Positions 52,347 through 61,488 of a stretch of 64,000 nucleotides of DNA are shown piece by piece (position 1 is the first letter of the stretch; the number at the start of each line of letters is the position of its first letter). Origin of the DNA: an uncultured Prevotellaceae bacterium. Its GTDB lineage: Bacteria; Bacteroidota; Bacteroidia; Bacteroidales; Bacteroidaceae. The notes under the pieces are model-generated. The model was not told the DNA's origin, did no database searches, and saw nothing but the letters and a program-made list of their open reading frames with translations. The stretch spans positions 1 to 64,000 of the forward strand of contig CACYME010000021.1 in the NCBI GenBank assembly GCA_902775475.1, read 5' to 3'. The position numbers were made by a program, and so were the translations under genes.

Positions 52347-53440
52347 CAATTCGGAGGCAGCACAATGTTCTCCGCGTCGTGTGCTTCGGCAAACAGCGGA
52401 GCAATTTCCTCGTCGGTGAAGCCAGCGATGCCGCAGCCGATGCGGGTGACGAGGAAGGTGAGCTCAGGGTGCTGCCGGGCGAAGGCGATGAACTCGTCGA
52501 CATAGGGCCTGATGGTCTCTACGCCGCCCTGCATCGTGGGAATGCCGTAGCTCTGCCCCTGCAGTCCTACGCCCTGCCCCATGATGGCCCCAAACTTGCG
52601 GTAGGCGATATAGGCCGCCCCACCGCCATGCATTCCCTTCAGATTGCTGCCGAAGACGAAAATCTCGTTCGGCTCCAGCGAAGTAATCATCGCCGGCGTG
52701 GTACGTTTCTTTTCCATATTCTCTTCGTGTTTGAAATTCATATACCTGCAGACAGGCTCGGCAGACATGTTTTCCAGGGCGCCAGACAGCGACGGTGCCG
52801 GCATCGACATCTCCTCGGCTTGCACCAGCGACTGCTCGTCCATCACCTCGGGCGTTTCCAGGGTCATGTCGAAATACTTCCTGAAATAGGGCACGATGAT
52901 TTCATCCCTCAGCTTCTTGTATTTCTGCGAGATGGCCGAGGGTGTCATGCCCAGCCGTGCGGCCACCTCCTTGCTCTTGTAGCCCTGCAACAGCAGCATG
53001 TCGATGAGCAGCCGCTCGTCGCGGCTCAGCGGCGCATGGTTGCAGACGTCCTCCACCATCTGGTTGAACTGCAAGCGCAGATTGCTCGACGGGTCGAAGG
53101 AGCGCAGATAGTCCTCGAACGTGATGCTGCCATACTCCTTCTTGTGCCACTTCAGCGCGTCGAGCACCACGTAGCGGAAGCCGTTGATGAGCCATGTGCG
53201 CAGGCTCACGGCCGGCGAGTGGTCCTCGAGCGGCTTCCAGTCGTGTTCCATCAGGTAGAGCGCATACTGATGGGCCAGCGACATGAAGTCGAGGTTCTGC
53301 TTCTGGTGCAGCTGGTAGCGCTGGTCGAAAATGGCATAGCCCACGGAGCAGTAGCCGTAGAAATACTCGCGGATGATGGCGGCATCGCCCATGCGGAATC
53401 CGTCGATGATAGCCTGTTCTGGCAGTGGATAATGATACAT
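52343..53440 (-). CDS. Sigma-factor-like plus A1S_2505-type macro-like domain fusion
   Basis: A 365-residue protein. Residues about 1-190 resemble an ECF-type sigma factor: a helical region-2-like part, then a region-4-like HTH (LSRDERLLIDMLLLQGYKSK then EVAARLGMTPSAISQKYKKL). A Ser/Pro/Glu-rich linker follows. Residues about 252-365 form a macro-like domain with EIFVFGSNLKGMHGGGAAYI, GQGVGLQGQSYGIPTMQGGV and LVTRIGCGIAGF, close to the phage-associated A1S_2505 family. The fusion is continuous without a frameshift. It is divergent from the VWA gene and abuts an HsdR remnant, which hints at a phage- or mobile-defence setting. Function of the fusion is unknown. Confidence 0.75.
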   Translation of the reverse strand: MYHYPLPEQAIIDGFRMGDAAIIREYFYGYCSVGYAIFDQRYQLHQKQNLDFMSLAHQYALYLMEHDWKPLEDHSPAVSLRTWLINGFRYVVLDALKWHKKEYGSITFEDYLRSFDPSSNLRLQFNQMVEDVCNHAPLSRDERLLIDMLLLQGYKSKEVAARLGMTPSAISQKYKKLRDEIIVPYFRKYFDMTLETPEVMDEQSLVQAEEMSMPAPSLSGALENMSAEPVCRYMNFKHEENMEKKRTTPAMITSLEPNEIFVFGSNLKGMHGGGAAYIAYRKFGAIMGQGVGLQGQSYGIPTMQGGVETIRPYVDEFIAFARQHPELTFLVTRIGCGIAGFTDEEIAPLFAEAHDAENIVLPPNW

Positions 53441-53570
53441 ACTAAAAGATATTTTCGGCGAAATTACAACTTTTTTCGCATTCTTGCTTAATTTTTTCGG
53501 AAAACTTTCTTCAAAGAGATAAAAGACGACAAAAAAAACAGTTTATTCACCCATTTAACAACTACTTATT

Positions 53571-54224
53571 ATGAAGAAAGAAGAAGCCATTCAGACCAAG
53601 CGAGTGTTCAACCTGATTATCGTCGACGAGAGCGGTTCGATGTCCATCATCCGCAGGCAGGCCTTCACGGGCATGAACGAGACGCTGCAGACCGTTCGCC
53701 AGATGCAGGAGAAATTCCCCGAACAGGAGCAGCGCGTCACCCTCGTCACCTTCGACACGGGGAACACCACGTGGCACTACGACAACACCCCGGCCTCGCA
53801 GACGAAGGACTTGGGCTGGGAAGCCTACAACCCCTGTGGCGGCACACCCCTCTACGACGCGATGGGGATGGCCATCTCGAAGGTGAATGCGCAGGTGAGC
53901 GAGGGCGACAACGTGCTCGTGACCGTCATTACCGACGGCGAGGAGAACAGCAGCCAGGAATGGACGCTGAAGATGATTCGCACGATGATTGAGAAGCTGA
54001 AGAAGCAGAACTGGACGTTCACCCTCATCGGCACCGACAACCTCGACGTGGAGAAGATGGCCCATTCCTTCGCCATCGAAGAGCACCTGGAATTCCACCA
54101 GGACATCGAGGGAACCAAGGCCATGTTTGCACGCGAACGCAGCAGCCGCGAACGCTACAACCGCTGCGTGTCAGAGAATGCGTCGATGCCCAAGGGCCAG
54201 TTCTTCGAGGAGGAGGAGGCGTAA
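53571..54224 (+). CDS. VWA-domain protein
   Basis: A 217-residue protein that is essentially one von Willebrand factor A domain. The MIDAS is intact: DESGSMS near residue 19, the threonine loop (GGTPLYDAM) near 90, and TDGEENS near 121. No signal peptide, so it is cytoplasmic. The C-terminal 40 residues are charged (FARERSSRERYNRC). It is divergent from the sigma-macro fusion. VWA domains of this kind often assist metal-dependent assembly of complexes; the partner is unknown. Confidence 0.8.
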   Translation: MKKEEAIQTKRVFNLIIVDESGSMSIIRRQAFTGMNETLQTVRQMQEKFPEQEQRVTLVTFDTGNTTWHYDNTPASQTKDLGWEAYNPCGGTPLYDAMGMAISKVNAQVSEGDNVLVTVITDGEENSSQEWTLKMIRTMIEKLKKQNWTFTLIGTDNLDVEKMAHSFAIEEHLEFHQDIEGTKAMFARERSSRERYNRCVSENASMPKGQFFEEEEA

Positions 54225-54304
54225 AACTCGCACTGAGACGCAGAAGGCGCAGAGTGCTTATGGCCTTACCGCAAAGCGGTCTTTCAAAAACAGAGAAAAA
54301 CAAT

Positions 54305-54360
54305 AAAAACAGAGAAAAACCAGTCTTTGGTAAACTAAAGACTGGTTTTTCTCTGTTTTT
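54305..54360. terminator. Strong bidirectional terminator between VWA and aspS genes
   Basis: A perfect 24-bp stem (54305-54328 with 54337-54360) has an 8-bp loop; A-runs at the base on one side and T-runs on the other make it work both ways. It lies between convergent genes. Confidence 0.85.
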
Positions 54361-54413
54361 GCAAGCCCGCTTTGCGGTTCATCGTCTTTTTCGGCCCCTG
54401 CGGTCGAAAACAA

Positions 54414-56177
54414 TTATTCTTCGTCTTTCAGGTCGAGCTTCAGCTGCAGTTCCTCCAGCTGCTTCGGGTCGAGCTCGCCGGGAGCGTCGAGCATCACGTC
54501 GCGGCCGCTGTTGTTCTTCGGGAAGGCGATGCAGTCGCGGATGCTGTCGAGACCGGCCATGAGGCTGACGAAGCGGTCGAGACCGAAGGCCAGACCTCCG
54601 TGAGGGGGAGCGCCGTACTTGAAGGCGTTGATGAGGAAGCCGAACTGGGCCATGGCGCGCTCAGGGGTGAAGCCGAGAATCTCGAACATCTTCTCCTGCA
54701 GCTTGCCGTCGTGGATACGCAGCGAGCCGCCGCCCACCTCGACGCCGTTGCACACGAAGTCGTAGGCCACTGCGCGCACCTTCTCGGGCGCCGTGTCGAG
54801 CAGGGGGATGTCATCGGGATTGGGCAGCGTGAACGGATGGTGCGTGGCCATGAGGCGCTGCTCCTCGTCGCTCCACTCGAAGAGGGGGAAATCGACAATC
54901 CAGAGGCAAACGAACTTGTCCTTGTCGCGCAGGCCCAGGCGGTCGCCCATCTCTAAGCGCAGGGTGCAGAGCTGTATGCGCGTCTTGTTGGCATTGTCGC
55001 CGCTGAGGATGAGCACCAGGTCGCCATCCTTGGCACCCATGGCCTCCTTCACCTGCTGCCACACCTCGGGCGTATAGAACTTGTCGATGCTCGACTTCAC
55101 GGTGCCGTCCTGGTTGAACTTCACGTAGACCAGGCCCTTGGCGCCCACCTGCGGACGCTTCACGAAGTCGGTGAGCTGGTCGAGCTGCTTGCGGGTGTAG
55201 TCGGCGCAGCCGGGCACGCAGATGCCACCGATATAGTTGGCCTCGTTGAACACGGAGAACGTGCCGGTGCCCTTCAGCTGCGGCATCAGCTCGACGAACT
55301 CCATGCCGAAGCGCAGGTCGGGCTTGTCGCTGCCGAAGCGCCGCATGGCCTCGTGCCACGTCATGCGCTGCAGCGGGGGCAGCTCGATGCCGCGCACCTC
55401 CTTAAACAGATGGCGGGCGAGCGACTCGAACACCTCGAGGATGTCCTCCTGCTCCACGAACGACATCTCGCAGTCAATCTGCGTGAACTCCGGCTGGCGG
55501 TCGGCACGCAGGTCCTCGTCGCGGAAGCACTTGGCAATCTGGAAATAGCGGTCGAAGCCAGAGACCATGAGCAGCTGCTTCAGCGTCTGCGGGCTCTGCG
55601 GCAGGGCGTAGAACTGTCCGGGGTTCATGCGGCTGGGCACCACGAAGTCGCGGGCACCCTCGGGCGTGGAGCCGATGAGGATGGGCGTCTCCACCTCGAT
55701 GAACTGGCGCGAGTCGAGGAAGTTGCGGATGAGGATGGTCATGCGGTGGCGCAGCTCCAGGTTCTTGCGGACGGCCTGGCGGCGCAGGTCGAGATAGCGG
55801 TACTTCATGCGGATGTCGTCGCCGCCGTCGGTATTGTCTTCGATGGTGAAGGGGGGGGTCAAACTCTCGCTGAGCACGTTCAGCTCCTTCACCAGGATTT
55901 CGATGTCGCCCGTGGGCATCTTAGGGTTCTTCGACTGGCGCTCGCTCACCGTTCCCACGGCCTGGATGCACCATTCGCGGCCCAGCTTGTTGGCACGCTC
56001 GCAAAGGGCGGCGTCGGCACCCTCGTCGAACACCAGCTGCGTCAGTCCATAACGGTCGCGCAGGTCGACAAACGTCATGCCGCCCATCTTGCGCGTTCTC
56101 TGTACCCATCCGGCCAGCTTCACCTCGCTGCCGGCATCGGCAAGCCGAAGCTCGCCACAAGTCTTACTTCTATACAT
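54414..56177 (-). CDS. aspS: Aspartyl-tRNA synthetase
   Basis: A 587-residue bacterial-type AspRS. The OB-fold anticodon domain begins [20 protein letters not shown]; class II motifs follow, with [20 protein letters not shown] (motif 2), the GAD insertion domain in the middle, and [15 protein letters not shown] (motif 3) near the end. The ATG at 56177 fits the family start; the longer frame from 56237 runs into the promoter (TACCTTTG, complement of 56208-56215). Confidence 0.96.
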   Translation of the reverse strand: MYRSKTCGELRLADAGSEVKLAGWVQRTRKMGGMTFVDLRDRYGLTQLVFDEGADAALCERANKLGREWCIQAVGTVSERQSKNPKMPTGDIEILVKELNVLSESLTPPFTIEDNTDGGDDIRMKYRYLDLRRQAVRKNLELRHRMTILIRNFLDSRQFIEVETPILIGSTPEGARDFVVPSRMNPGQFYALPQSPQTLKQLLMVSGFDRYFQIAKCFRDEDLRADRQPEFTQIDCEMSFVEQEDILEVFESLARHLFKEVRGIELPPLQRMTWHEAMRRFGSDKPDLRFGMEFVELMPQLKGTGTFSVFNEANYIGGICVPGCADYTRKQLDQLTDFVKRPQVGAKGLVYVKFNQDGTVKSSIDKFYTPEVWQQVKEAMGAKDGDLVLILSGDNANKTRIQLCTLRLEMGDRLGLRDKDKFVCLWIVDFPLFEWSDEEQRLMATHHPFTLPNPDDIPLLDTAPEKVRAVAYDFVCNGVEVGGGSLRIHDGKLQEKMFEILGFTPERAMAQFGFLINAFKYGAPPHGGLAFGLDRFVSLMAGLDSIRDCIAFPKNNSGRDVMLDAPGELDPKQLEELQLKLDLKDEE

Positions 56178-56318
56178 ATCAAAAAAAATGGTTTTTCTTT
56201 TGCAATGCAAAGGTACGAAGAAGCGAGCAAAAAACAAAGGAAAAAAGGCGAAAATTACTTGGCTATATGATTTTTTGTTCGTACCTTTGCCGAAAATTAA
56301 TCTAAAAAACTAAAACAA

Positions 56319-57458
56319 ATGAAACAACGACTAACTATGCTCCTCTGCGTGGCAGCATTTGCGCTTGCCGGCATGGCGCAAACCACCGCCGAAGAGGTGC
56401 TCGGCGTTGCCCGACGGGCCAACGACTATTTCATGCAGCGCTATGAAGACCCCACCGTGCCCACAAACTGGAAGCGCATCAGGCCCAGCAGCCTGTGGAC
56501 GCGTGCCGTGTACTACGAGGGACTGATGGCCCTGCAGGCCATCGACCCGCAGCAGCGCTACGTGGACTACGCCCTGAAGTGGGCCAACTTCCACCAGTGG
56601 ACACCGCGCAACGGTGTGAACACCTGCGACGCCGACGACCAGTGCTGTGGTCAGACCTACGTGGAGCTGCTGCCCTTCGCCGGAAAACCCGACAGCGAAC
56701 TGCTGAAGAACGTGCGTGAAAACCTGGACCACCAGATGGTGACGCCCAACCCGAAGAACCAGAGCCTCTACGGCTGGTGGACGTGGATTGACGCCATACA
56801 GATGGCCATGCCACTCTACATGCAGATGTACCGCCTAACGGGCGAGGCAAAATACCGCGACCACGCCATGAAGATGTATAACTGGAGCCGCAACACGCTG
56901 GCCGGCGGACTGTTCAACGTGAAGGAGGGCCTGTGGTGGCGCGATGCCGACTACGTGCCGCCCTACAAGGAGCCCGACGGGCAGAACTGCTACTGGAGCC
57001 GCGGCAACGGATGGGTGTATGCCGCTCTGGTGCGCTGCATGAACGAGCTGTCGCCGAAGGAGAAGGCCTACAAGCAGCTGAAGAAGGACTTCCTGCTGAT
57101 GAGCGAGGCACTGCTGAAGTGCCAGCGCGAGGACGGTTTCTGGAACCCCAGCCTCACCTCGACCAACTACGCCATGAAGGAGACCTCGGGCACGGCCCTC
57201 TTCCTCTACGGCATGGCATGGGGCATACAGAAGGGCTTCCTGAAAGCTGACACCTACCGCCCTGCCTGCGACCGCGCCTGGACGGCCATGGTGCGCGATG
57301 CCGTGCACCCCGACGGATTTCTCGGATGGATGCAGGGCACGGGCAAGGACCCCGCAGCCGGACAGCCGCTGAGCTACACCCGCATCCCCGACTTCGAGGA
57401 CTACGGAACGGGCTGCTTCCTGCTGGGAGCCACGGAATACTGCAAGCTGCTGAAGTAG
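56319..57458 (+). CDS. Glycoside hydrolase family 105 (unsaturated rhamnogalacturonyl hydrolase)
   Basis: A 379-residue exported (alpha/alpha)6 hydrolase. Signal peptide LLCVAAFALAGMAQ. Typical blocks are LWTRAVYYEGLMALQAID, YGWWTWIDAIQMAMPLYMQM, CYWSRGNGWVYAALVRCMNE (catalytic-region Asp/Trp cluster) and SYTRIPDFEDYGTGCFLLG. Family 105 removes the unsaturated galacturonyl cap from rhamnogalacturonan oligosaccharides made by lyases. Promoter TACCTTTG at 56282-56289. Confidence 0.9.
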   Translation: MKQRLTMLLCVAAFALAGMAQTTAEEVLGVARRANDYFMQRYEDPTVPTNWKRIRPSSLWTRAVYYEGLMALQAIDPQQRYVDYALKWANFHQWTPRNGVNTCDADDQCCGQTYVELLPFAGKPDSELLKNVRENLDHQMVTPNPKNQSLYGWWTWIDAIQMAMPLYMQMYRLTGEAKYRDHAMKMYNWSRNTLAGGLFNVKEGLWWRDADYVPPYKEPDGQNCYWSRGNGWVYAALVRCMNELSPKEKAYKQLKKDFLLMSEALLKCQREDGFWNPSLTSTNYAMKETSGTALFLYGMAWGIQKGFLKADTYRPACDRAWTAMVRDAVHPDGFLGWMQGTGKDPAAGQPLSYTRIPDFEDYGTGCFLLGATEYCKLLK

Positions 57459-57482
57459 CATTTTATATTAAAAAAGCATAAA

Positions 57483-57516
57483 ATACGGCACAAAAGGGCG
57501 CTCTTTTGTGCCGTAT
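57483..57516 (+). terminator. Terminator of the GH105 gene
   Basis: ATACGGCACAAAAG pairs with CTTTTGTGCCGTAT, a perfect 14-bp stem with a 6-bp loop, preceded by A-rich and followed by ATTAAATTTT. Confidence 0.75.
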
Positions 57517-57570
57517 ATTAAATTTTAGCTGTACTTTTGCGTCGTAAAAGAAAACAAAACCATTACAGAC

Positions 57571-57954
57571 ATGAAGAAACTAATACTATTCACGCTGATG
57601 CTCATTTGTGGCTTCACCGCCACGATGGCTCAGAAGCCTGCCGAAATCAAGTTCGACACCATTACGCACAACTTTGGCGAGTTCTCGAAAGAGAATCCCA
57701 TTGTCAGCTGCAAGTTCAAGTTCACCAACGTCGGCGAAGAGCCCCTCGTTATCAATCAGGCCGTTCCCTCGTGCGGATGCACCGTTCCCAAGTACCCCAA
57801 GGAGCCGATTGAGCCGGGCAAGGGTGGCGAGATCGAGGTGACCTACAACGGCACGGGCAAGTCGCTCGGACACTTCAAGAAGAGCATCACCATCCGCACC
57901 AACGGAGCCGTCGAAATCAGCCGCCTCTACATCGAGGGCGACATGAAGGAGTGA
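57571..57954 (+). CDS. Exported DUF1573 protein
   Basis: A 127-residue protein with signal peptide MKKLILFTLMLICGFTATMA and a single Ig-like DUF1573 domain: DTITHNFGEFSKENPIV, FKFTNVGEEPLVINQAVPSC (ending in the SCGC motif) and GHFKKSITIRTNGAVE. Family members are surface or periplasmic and their role is unclear. Promoter TACTTTTG at 57532-57539. Confidence 0.88.
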   Translation: MKKLILFTLMLICGFTATMAQKPAEIKFDTITHNFGEFSKENPIVSCKFKFTNVGEEPLVINQAVPSCGCTVPKYPKEPIEPGKGGEIEVTYNGTGKSLGHFKKSITIRTNGAVEISRLYIEGDMKE

Positions 57955-57962
57955 GAAACGAG

Positions 57963-58043
57963 AAGTGATAAGTGATAAGTGAAAAAGTGGGCTGCGCGTT
58001 GTTTCGATGCGCAGCCCACTTTTTCACTTATCACTTATCACTT
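57963..58043. terminator. 35-bp perfect hairpin built from GTGATAA repeats
   Basis: Left arm 57963-57997 and right arm 58009-58043 pair perfectly over 35 bp around an 11-bp loop. The inner part is GTGGGCTGCGC/GCGCAGCCCAC with A- and T-runs, a good two-way terminator; the outer part is the octamer GTGATAA(A/G). Further units reach the rny stop codon. Confidence 0.85.
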
Positions 58044-58065
58044 ATCACTCATCACTTATCACTTA

Positions 58066-59610
58066 TCACTTCGCATAAGCGACCGAGCGTGTCTCACGGA
58101 TGACGGTAATCTTCACCTGTCCGGGATAAGTCATCTCGTTCTGAATCTTCGTGGCAATCTCGCCGCTCAGAGCCTCGGTCTCGGCATCGGTCATCTTGTC
58201 GGCACCGACGATGACACGCAGCTCACGACCAGCCTGGATGGCGTAGGTCTTCGTCACGCCAGGATAGCTCATGGCAATGGCCTCAAGGTCGTTCAGACGC
58301 TTGATGTAGGCCTCTACAATCTCACGACGGGCACCGGGACGGGCACCGCTGATGGCGTCGCACACCTGCACGATGGGTGCCAGCAGCGTCTGCATCTCCA
58401 TCTCGTCGTGGTGGGCACCAATGGCGTTGCAGATGTCGGGCTTCTCCTTATACATCTCAGCAATCTTGGCACCGTAGAGTGCGTGCGGCATCTCGCTCTC
58501 CTCGTCGGGCACCTTACCGATGTCGTGAAGCAGACCAGCACGCTTGGCCTTCTTCGGGTTCAGCCCCAGCTCGGCAGCCATCACGGCACAGAGGTTGGCC
58601 GTCTCACGGGCGTGCTGCAGCAGGTTCTGGCCGTAGCTTGAGCGGTACTTCATCTTGCCGATGATGCGCACCAGCTCGGGATGCAGACCGTGGATGCCCA
58701 GGTCGATGGCCGTGCGCTTACCGGTCTCAATAATCTCGTTGTCAAGCTGCTTCTTCACCTTGTTCACCACCTCCTCGATGCGGGCGGGGTGGATGCGGCC
58801 GTCGGCCACCAGCTGGTGCAGGGCCAGGCGGCATGTCTCGCGGCGCACAGGGTCGAAACCGCTGATGACGATAGCCTCGGGCGTGTCGTCGACGACGATT
58901 TCAACGCCGCAGGCAGCCTCCAGTGCGCGGATGTTGCGACCCTCGCGGCCGATGATGCGGCCCTTCACCTCGTCGTTATCGATGTGGAACACCGACACGC
59001 TGTTCTCCACAGCCGTCTCCGTTGCCACGCGCTGGATGGTCTGAATGACAATCTTCTTAGCCTGGGCATTGGCGTTCAGCTTGGCCTCGTCCATGATTTC
59101 GTTCACATAGCTGGCAGCAGCCGTCTTGGCCTCGTCCTTCAGGCTCTCCACCAGGCGGTTGCGGGCCTCCTCAGCACTCAGGCCGCTCAGCTCTTCCAGC
59201 TTCTCGCGCTCCTTCTGCTGCATCTTGCCCAGTTCCTCCTGCTTCAGCGCCAGGGCCTTCTTCTCGTTCTCGATGCGCTGCTGCTGGCTGTCCAGCTCGT
59301 TCTTGCGGCGGCCCAGCTCGTCCTGACGCTGGTTCAGGTTCAGCTCGCGCTGCTTCAGCTTGTTCTCACTCTGCTGGATGGCATGGTTGCGCTGCTGCAC
59401 CTCCTTCTCCAGCTCACTCTTCTTGTTCAGGAATTTCTCCTTCACCTCGAGCAGTTTCTTTTCCTTGATGACTTCGGCCTCCTTCTGTGCAGAGTCGACC
59501 ATCTCGTTGTACTTCCCCTTGATGACCTTGAGGAATAGGAAGTATCCGCCTGCAGCTCCAACGATGAGAGCCACGGCGGCAATGATGATTGCTAAAACTG
59601 TACTAATCAT
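58066..59610 (-). CDS. rny: Ribonuclease Y
   Basis: A 514-residue Rny. N-terminal membrane helix ([20 protein letters not shown]), a long charged coiled coil (about 30-200), a KH domain ([20 protein letters not shown]), and an HD domain ([20 protein letters not shown], with [14 protein letters not shown]). It is a membrane-bound endoribonuclease that starts mRNA decay. The zapA-like and coiled-coil genes lie upstream on the same strand. Confidence 0.95.
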   Translation of the reverse strand: MISTVLAIIIAAVALIVGAAGGYFLFLKVIKGKYNEMVDSAQKEAEVIKEKKLLEVKEKFLNKKSELEKEVQQRNHAIQQSENKLKQRELNLNQRQDELGRRKNELDSQQQRIENEKKALALKQEELGKMQQKEREKLEELSGLSAEEARNRLVESLKDEAKTAAASYVNEIMDEAKLNANAQAKKIVIQTIQRVATETAVENSVSVFHIDNDEVKGRIIGREGRNIRALEAACGVEIVVDDTPEAIVISGFDPVRRETCRLALHQLVADGRIHPARIEEVVNKVKKQLDNEIIETGKRTAIDLGIHGLHPELVRIIGKMKYRSSYGQNLLQHARETANLCAVMAAELGLNPKKAKRAGLLHDIGKVPDEESEMPHALYGAKIAEMYKEKPDICNAIGAHHDEMEMQTLLAPIVQVCDAISGARPGARREIVEAYIKRLNDLEAIAMSYPGVTKTYAIQAGRELRVIVGADKMTDAETEALSGEIATKIQNEMTYPGQVKITVIRETRSVAYAK

Positions 59611-59643
59611 AAAGTAAATATATAATGTGTAATATTCTCCTCG

Positions 59644-59946
59644 TCATTTTAGGGCGTCTTCGATTTCAGAAGTCAGCTGACGGAGAATATTATCATACGG
59701 GGTCGTGTCGTTCTTGCCCAGCTCTTTCTCATAGCGCAAAGCTATCTCTATGAGCGTCATCAGCGCAATGGTATGATCGCTCTTACGCCCTTTGTACACC
59801 TGGGCGTAAGCGCCATAGCGCTCGGTGATGAGCTTGGCTGCTGCACGATAGTACACCTCGTCCTCGCGGTTGTGGAGCACCATTGCAATGTCTTCGTCGT
59901 AGACGTGCAACCTTATATTGAGTTTCTCTTTACTTTCTTCTGCCAT
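59644..59946 (-). CDS. zapA: ZapA-family cell division protein
   Basis: A 100-residue ZapA-like protein: EKLNIRLHVYDEDIAMVLHN (the strand-helix core) and then a helical tail with YRAAAKLITERYGAYAQVYK. ZapA binds and bundles FtsZ at the division ring. The ATG at 59946 is preferred; the frame from 59982 adds 12 residues ahead of the fold. Confidence 0.8.
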   Translation of the reverse strand: MAEESKEKLNIRLHVYDEDIAMVLHNREDEVYYRAAAKLITERYGAYAQVYKGRKSDHTIALMTLIEIALRYEKELGKNDTTPYDNILRQLTSEIEDALK

Positions 59947-59991
59947 CGTCGTTTCCGTTGTCAGTACCGGCGGCATGGCCACCGTTCCGCT

Positions 59992-60288
59992 TTACTTCTC
60001 GTCGCTGAGCATGGCGATGCATTTGTTCAGACTGCGGATGAGTCCTGCCACCCGCTCCTTGGCGCCATCGAGGTCGCCGTCGGTGATTTCCAGCATGCGC
60101 GCCATCTTCAGCGATTCGTAGTCACGCTCCTGCTGAGCCAGCTTGGCCTTCAGCTCTTCAATCTGCTGCTCGTTCTCGTCCACCATGGCATACAAGTCCT
60201 GATTCTCCTGCTTCAACTCCTGAAAGCGGAGAATCATCTGCCTGACACGTGTCTGGAACGCTGCCAAATCTTTCTCGTTCTGATTCAT
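59992..60288 (-). CDS. Coiled-coil protein upstream of zapA, ZapB-like in role
   Basis: A 98-residue all-helical protein with heptad-like spacing (QTRVRQMILRFQELKQENQD, then IEELKAKLAQQERDYESLK) and a C-terminal helix (AKERVAGLIRSLNKCIAML). It sits 45 bp upstream of the zapA gene, a conserved order in Bacteroidetes as far as I recall. Likely a division-associated partner of ZapA. The ATG at 60288 is preferred to a GTG at 60294. Confidence 0.75.
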   Translation of the reverse strand: MNQNEKDLAAFQTRVRQMILRFQELKQENQDLYAMVDENEQQIEELKAKLAQQERDYESLKMARMLEITDGDLDGAKERVAGLIRSLNKCIAMLSDEK

Positions 60289-60320
60289 GACCACGTTTTT
60301 ATCCTACAAAGGTAGTGAAA

Positions 60321-60425
60321 AGAAGCGAAAAGCGAAAAGCGAGAAGTGAAAAGCCGTCAAAAATTCCGTTTATTTAACGTTTTGTCTACATTTTTCACTT
60401 TTCGCTCCTCACTTATCACTCATCA
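60321..60425. repeat. Low-complexity inverted repeats between coiled-coil gene and its upstream neighbour
   Basis: GCGAAAAGCGAAAAGCGAG-type units (60321-60352) face TTTTTCACTTTTCGCTCC and TCACTCATCACT units (60391-60432). They pair imperfectly into a long hairpin between two minus-strand genes and run into the 3' end of the upstream one. Confidence 0.55.
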
Positions 60426-61043
60426 CTCATCACTCTTCTTCGGTTCCTTCTTGGCAAGCATCACCACGCGGTAGACGAAGTCGGTGGCCCACTTCTCTGA
60501 GAAGTTCAGGCGCTTGTTATACTCGCGCACGGCCACCACCGTCTTGATAACGCCGGCGTCCTTGTAGTCGTTCTTCGTGTAGATGTCGTGCACGGTCTTC
60601 TGGGTCATGCCGTAGATGGCCTTCTTGAAGAAGCTGGGCATGCGCAGCTTGAACTTCATCAGGTTGCCTGTCAGCATCATCAGGTCCTGCACAAAGGCCT
60701 GGAACTGCAGCAGATAGGGCTGCACGTCCTGCAGCTTGCGGCATTTGCGGCTGATGCTCTGGTCAATCTCCTTGAAGAACTGGTCGTCCATCTCGTACAT
60801 GTCCTTCAGCATCTTCTTGCAGCGCGCCTTCTCACCCAGTCCCAGCCGTCCCTGCTGCGTGGGCACCTTCAGCGTCAGCTTGAACGTGCGCAGGTCGGGC
60901 AGCGCGGCCAGGTTGGTGATGTGCAGCTCGCTGGCTATCACCGCCTGGAAGTAAACACGTATCAGCGTCATGAAGTCCTCCATGCCGCCTATCTTCGTTC
61001 CCTCTTCATTCTTCTTTCCAAATAGTCTGCTAATAAAGCTCAT
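60423..61043 (-). CDS. Conserved-looking cytoplasmic protein, unknown
   Basis: A 206-residue, mostly helical protein (MSFISRLFGKKNEEGTKIGG at the start, then FMTLIRVYFQAVIASE, LQDVQPYLLQFQAFVQDLMM). No signal peptide and no motif I recognise. The ATG at 61043 was chosen because the -7 box TAACTTTG (complement of 61082-61089) lies inside the longer frame from 61157. The ending is a basic KKEPKKSDE. It may share a transcript with the genes below it. Confidence 0.65.
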   Translation of the reverse strand: MSFISRLFGKKNEEGTKIGGMEDFMTLIRVYFQAVIASELHITNLAALPDLRTFKLTLKVPTQQGRLGLGEKARCKKMLKDMYEMDDQFFKEIDQSISRKCRKLQDVQPYLLQFQAFVQDLMMLTGNLMKFKLRMPSFFKKAIYGMTQKTVHDIYTKNDYKDAGVIKTVVAVREYNKRLNFSEKWATDFVYRVVMLAKKEPKKSDE

Positions 61044-61145
61044 GATGTTTCCTTCTTTTGGGAATTTGTTGTTTTCGGGTGCAAAGTTAATAAAAACCAC
61101 AGACATAGCCAAACAAATGCCGAAAGATTTGCGAGCAGACAAAAC

Positions 61146-61186
61146 CGTGGCCACCATCCATGAAGGACAGCGGCCACGCTTTTTAT
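61146..61186 (-). terminator. Terminator of the surface-protein/small-protein unit
   Basis: CGTGGCC pairs with GGCCACG around a 19-bp loop; T-rich on both sides (CTTTTTATT on plus, GGTTTTG on minus). It lies about 60 bp beyond the stop of the small gene at 61247. Confidence 0.6.
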
Positions 61187-61246
61187 TGTAGGCTGTAGGC
61201 TGTCGGGGTTAGGCTTCAGACTACAAACCTTAGAATTCTGACGAGA

Positions 61247-61435
61247 TTATTCTTCATCGTCCCAGAGGCCAGCACCACGGCTCATGGCATCGCCCTCGGC
61301 ATTCTCATTCTGAAGTTTTCCAGAGCCAGTACCATCGCCATTGAACTGCATGGTTGAATTGGGCGAGCTGGCAATCATGCCCTGCAGCTCTATCTGCTGC
61401 ACCAGCGTATTGGGGGAAAAATATGTCTTTTTCAT
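61247..61435 (-). CDS. Small protein with acidic LWDDEE tail
   Basis: A 62-residue protein. The start (MKKTYFSPNTLVQQIELQGM) and the end (GDAMSRGAGLWDDEE) match a pattern I recall from many small, unnamed Bacteroidales proteins. It has no signal peptide; the middle is Gly/Asn/Ser-rich. It lies 53 bp downstream of the broken surface-protein gene and is probably co-transcribed. The role is not known; precursor peptide or assembly factor are both open. Confidence 0.6.
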   Translation of the reverse strand: MKKTYFSPNTLVQQIELQGMIASSPNSTMQFNGDGTGSGKLQNENAEGDAMSRGAGLWDDEE

Positions 61436-61488
61436 TGTTTGGTTCTCCTATTTTTATATGTTTGAAATTAGAATAATTGGAATAACAA

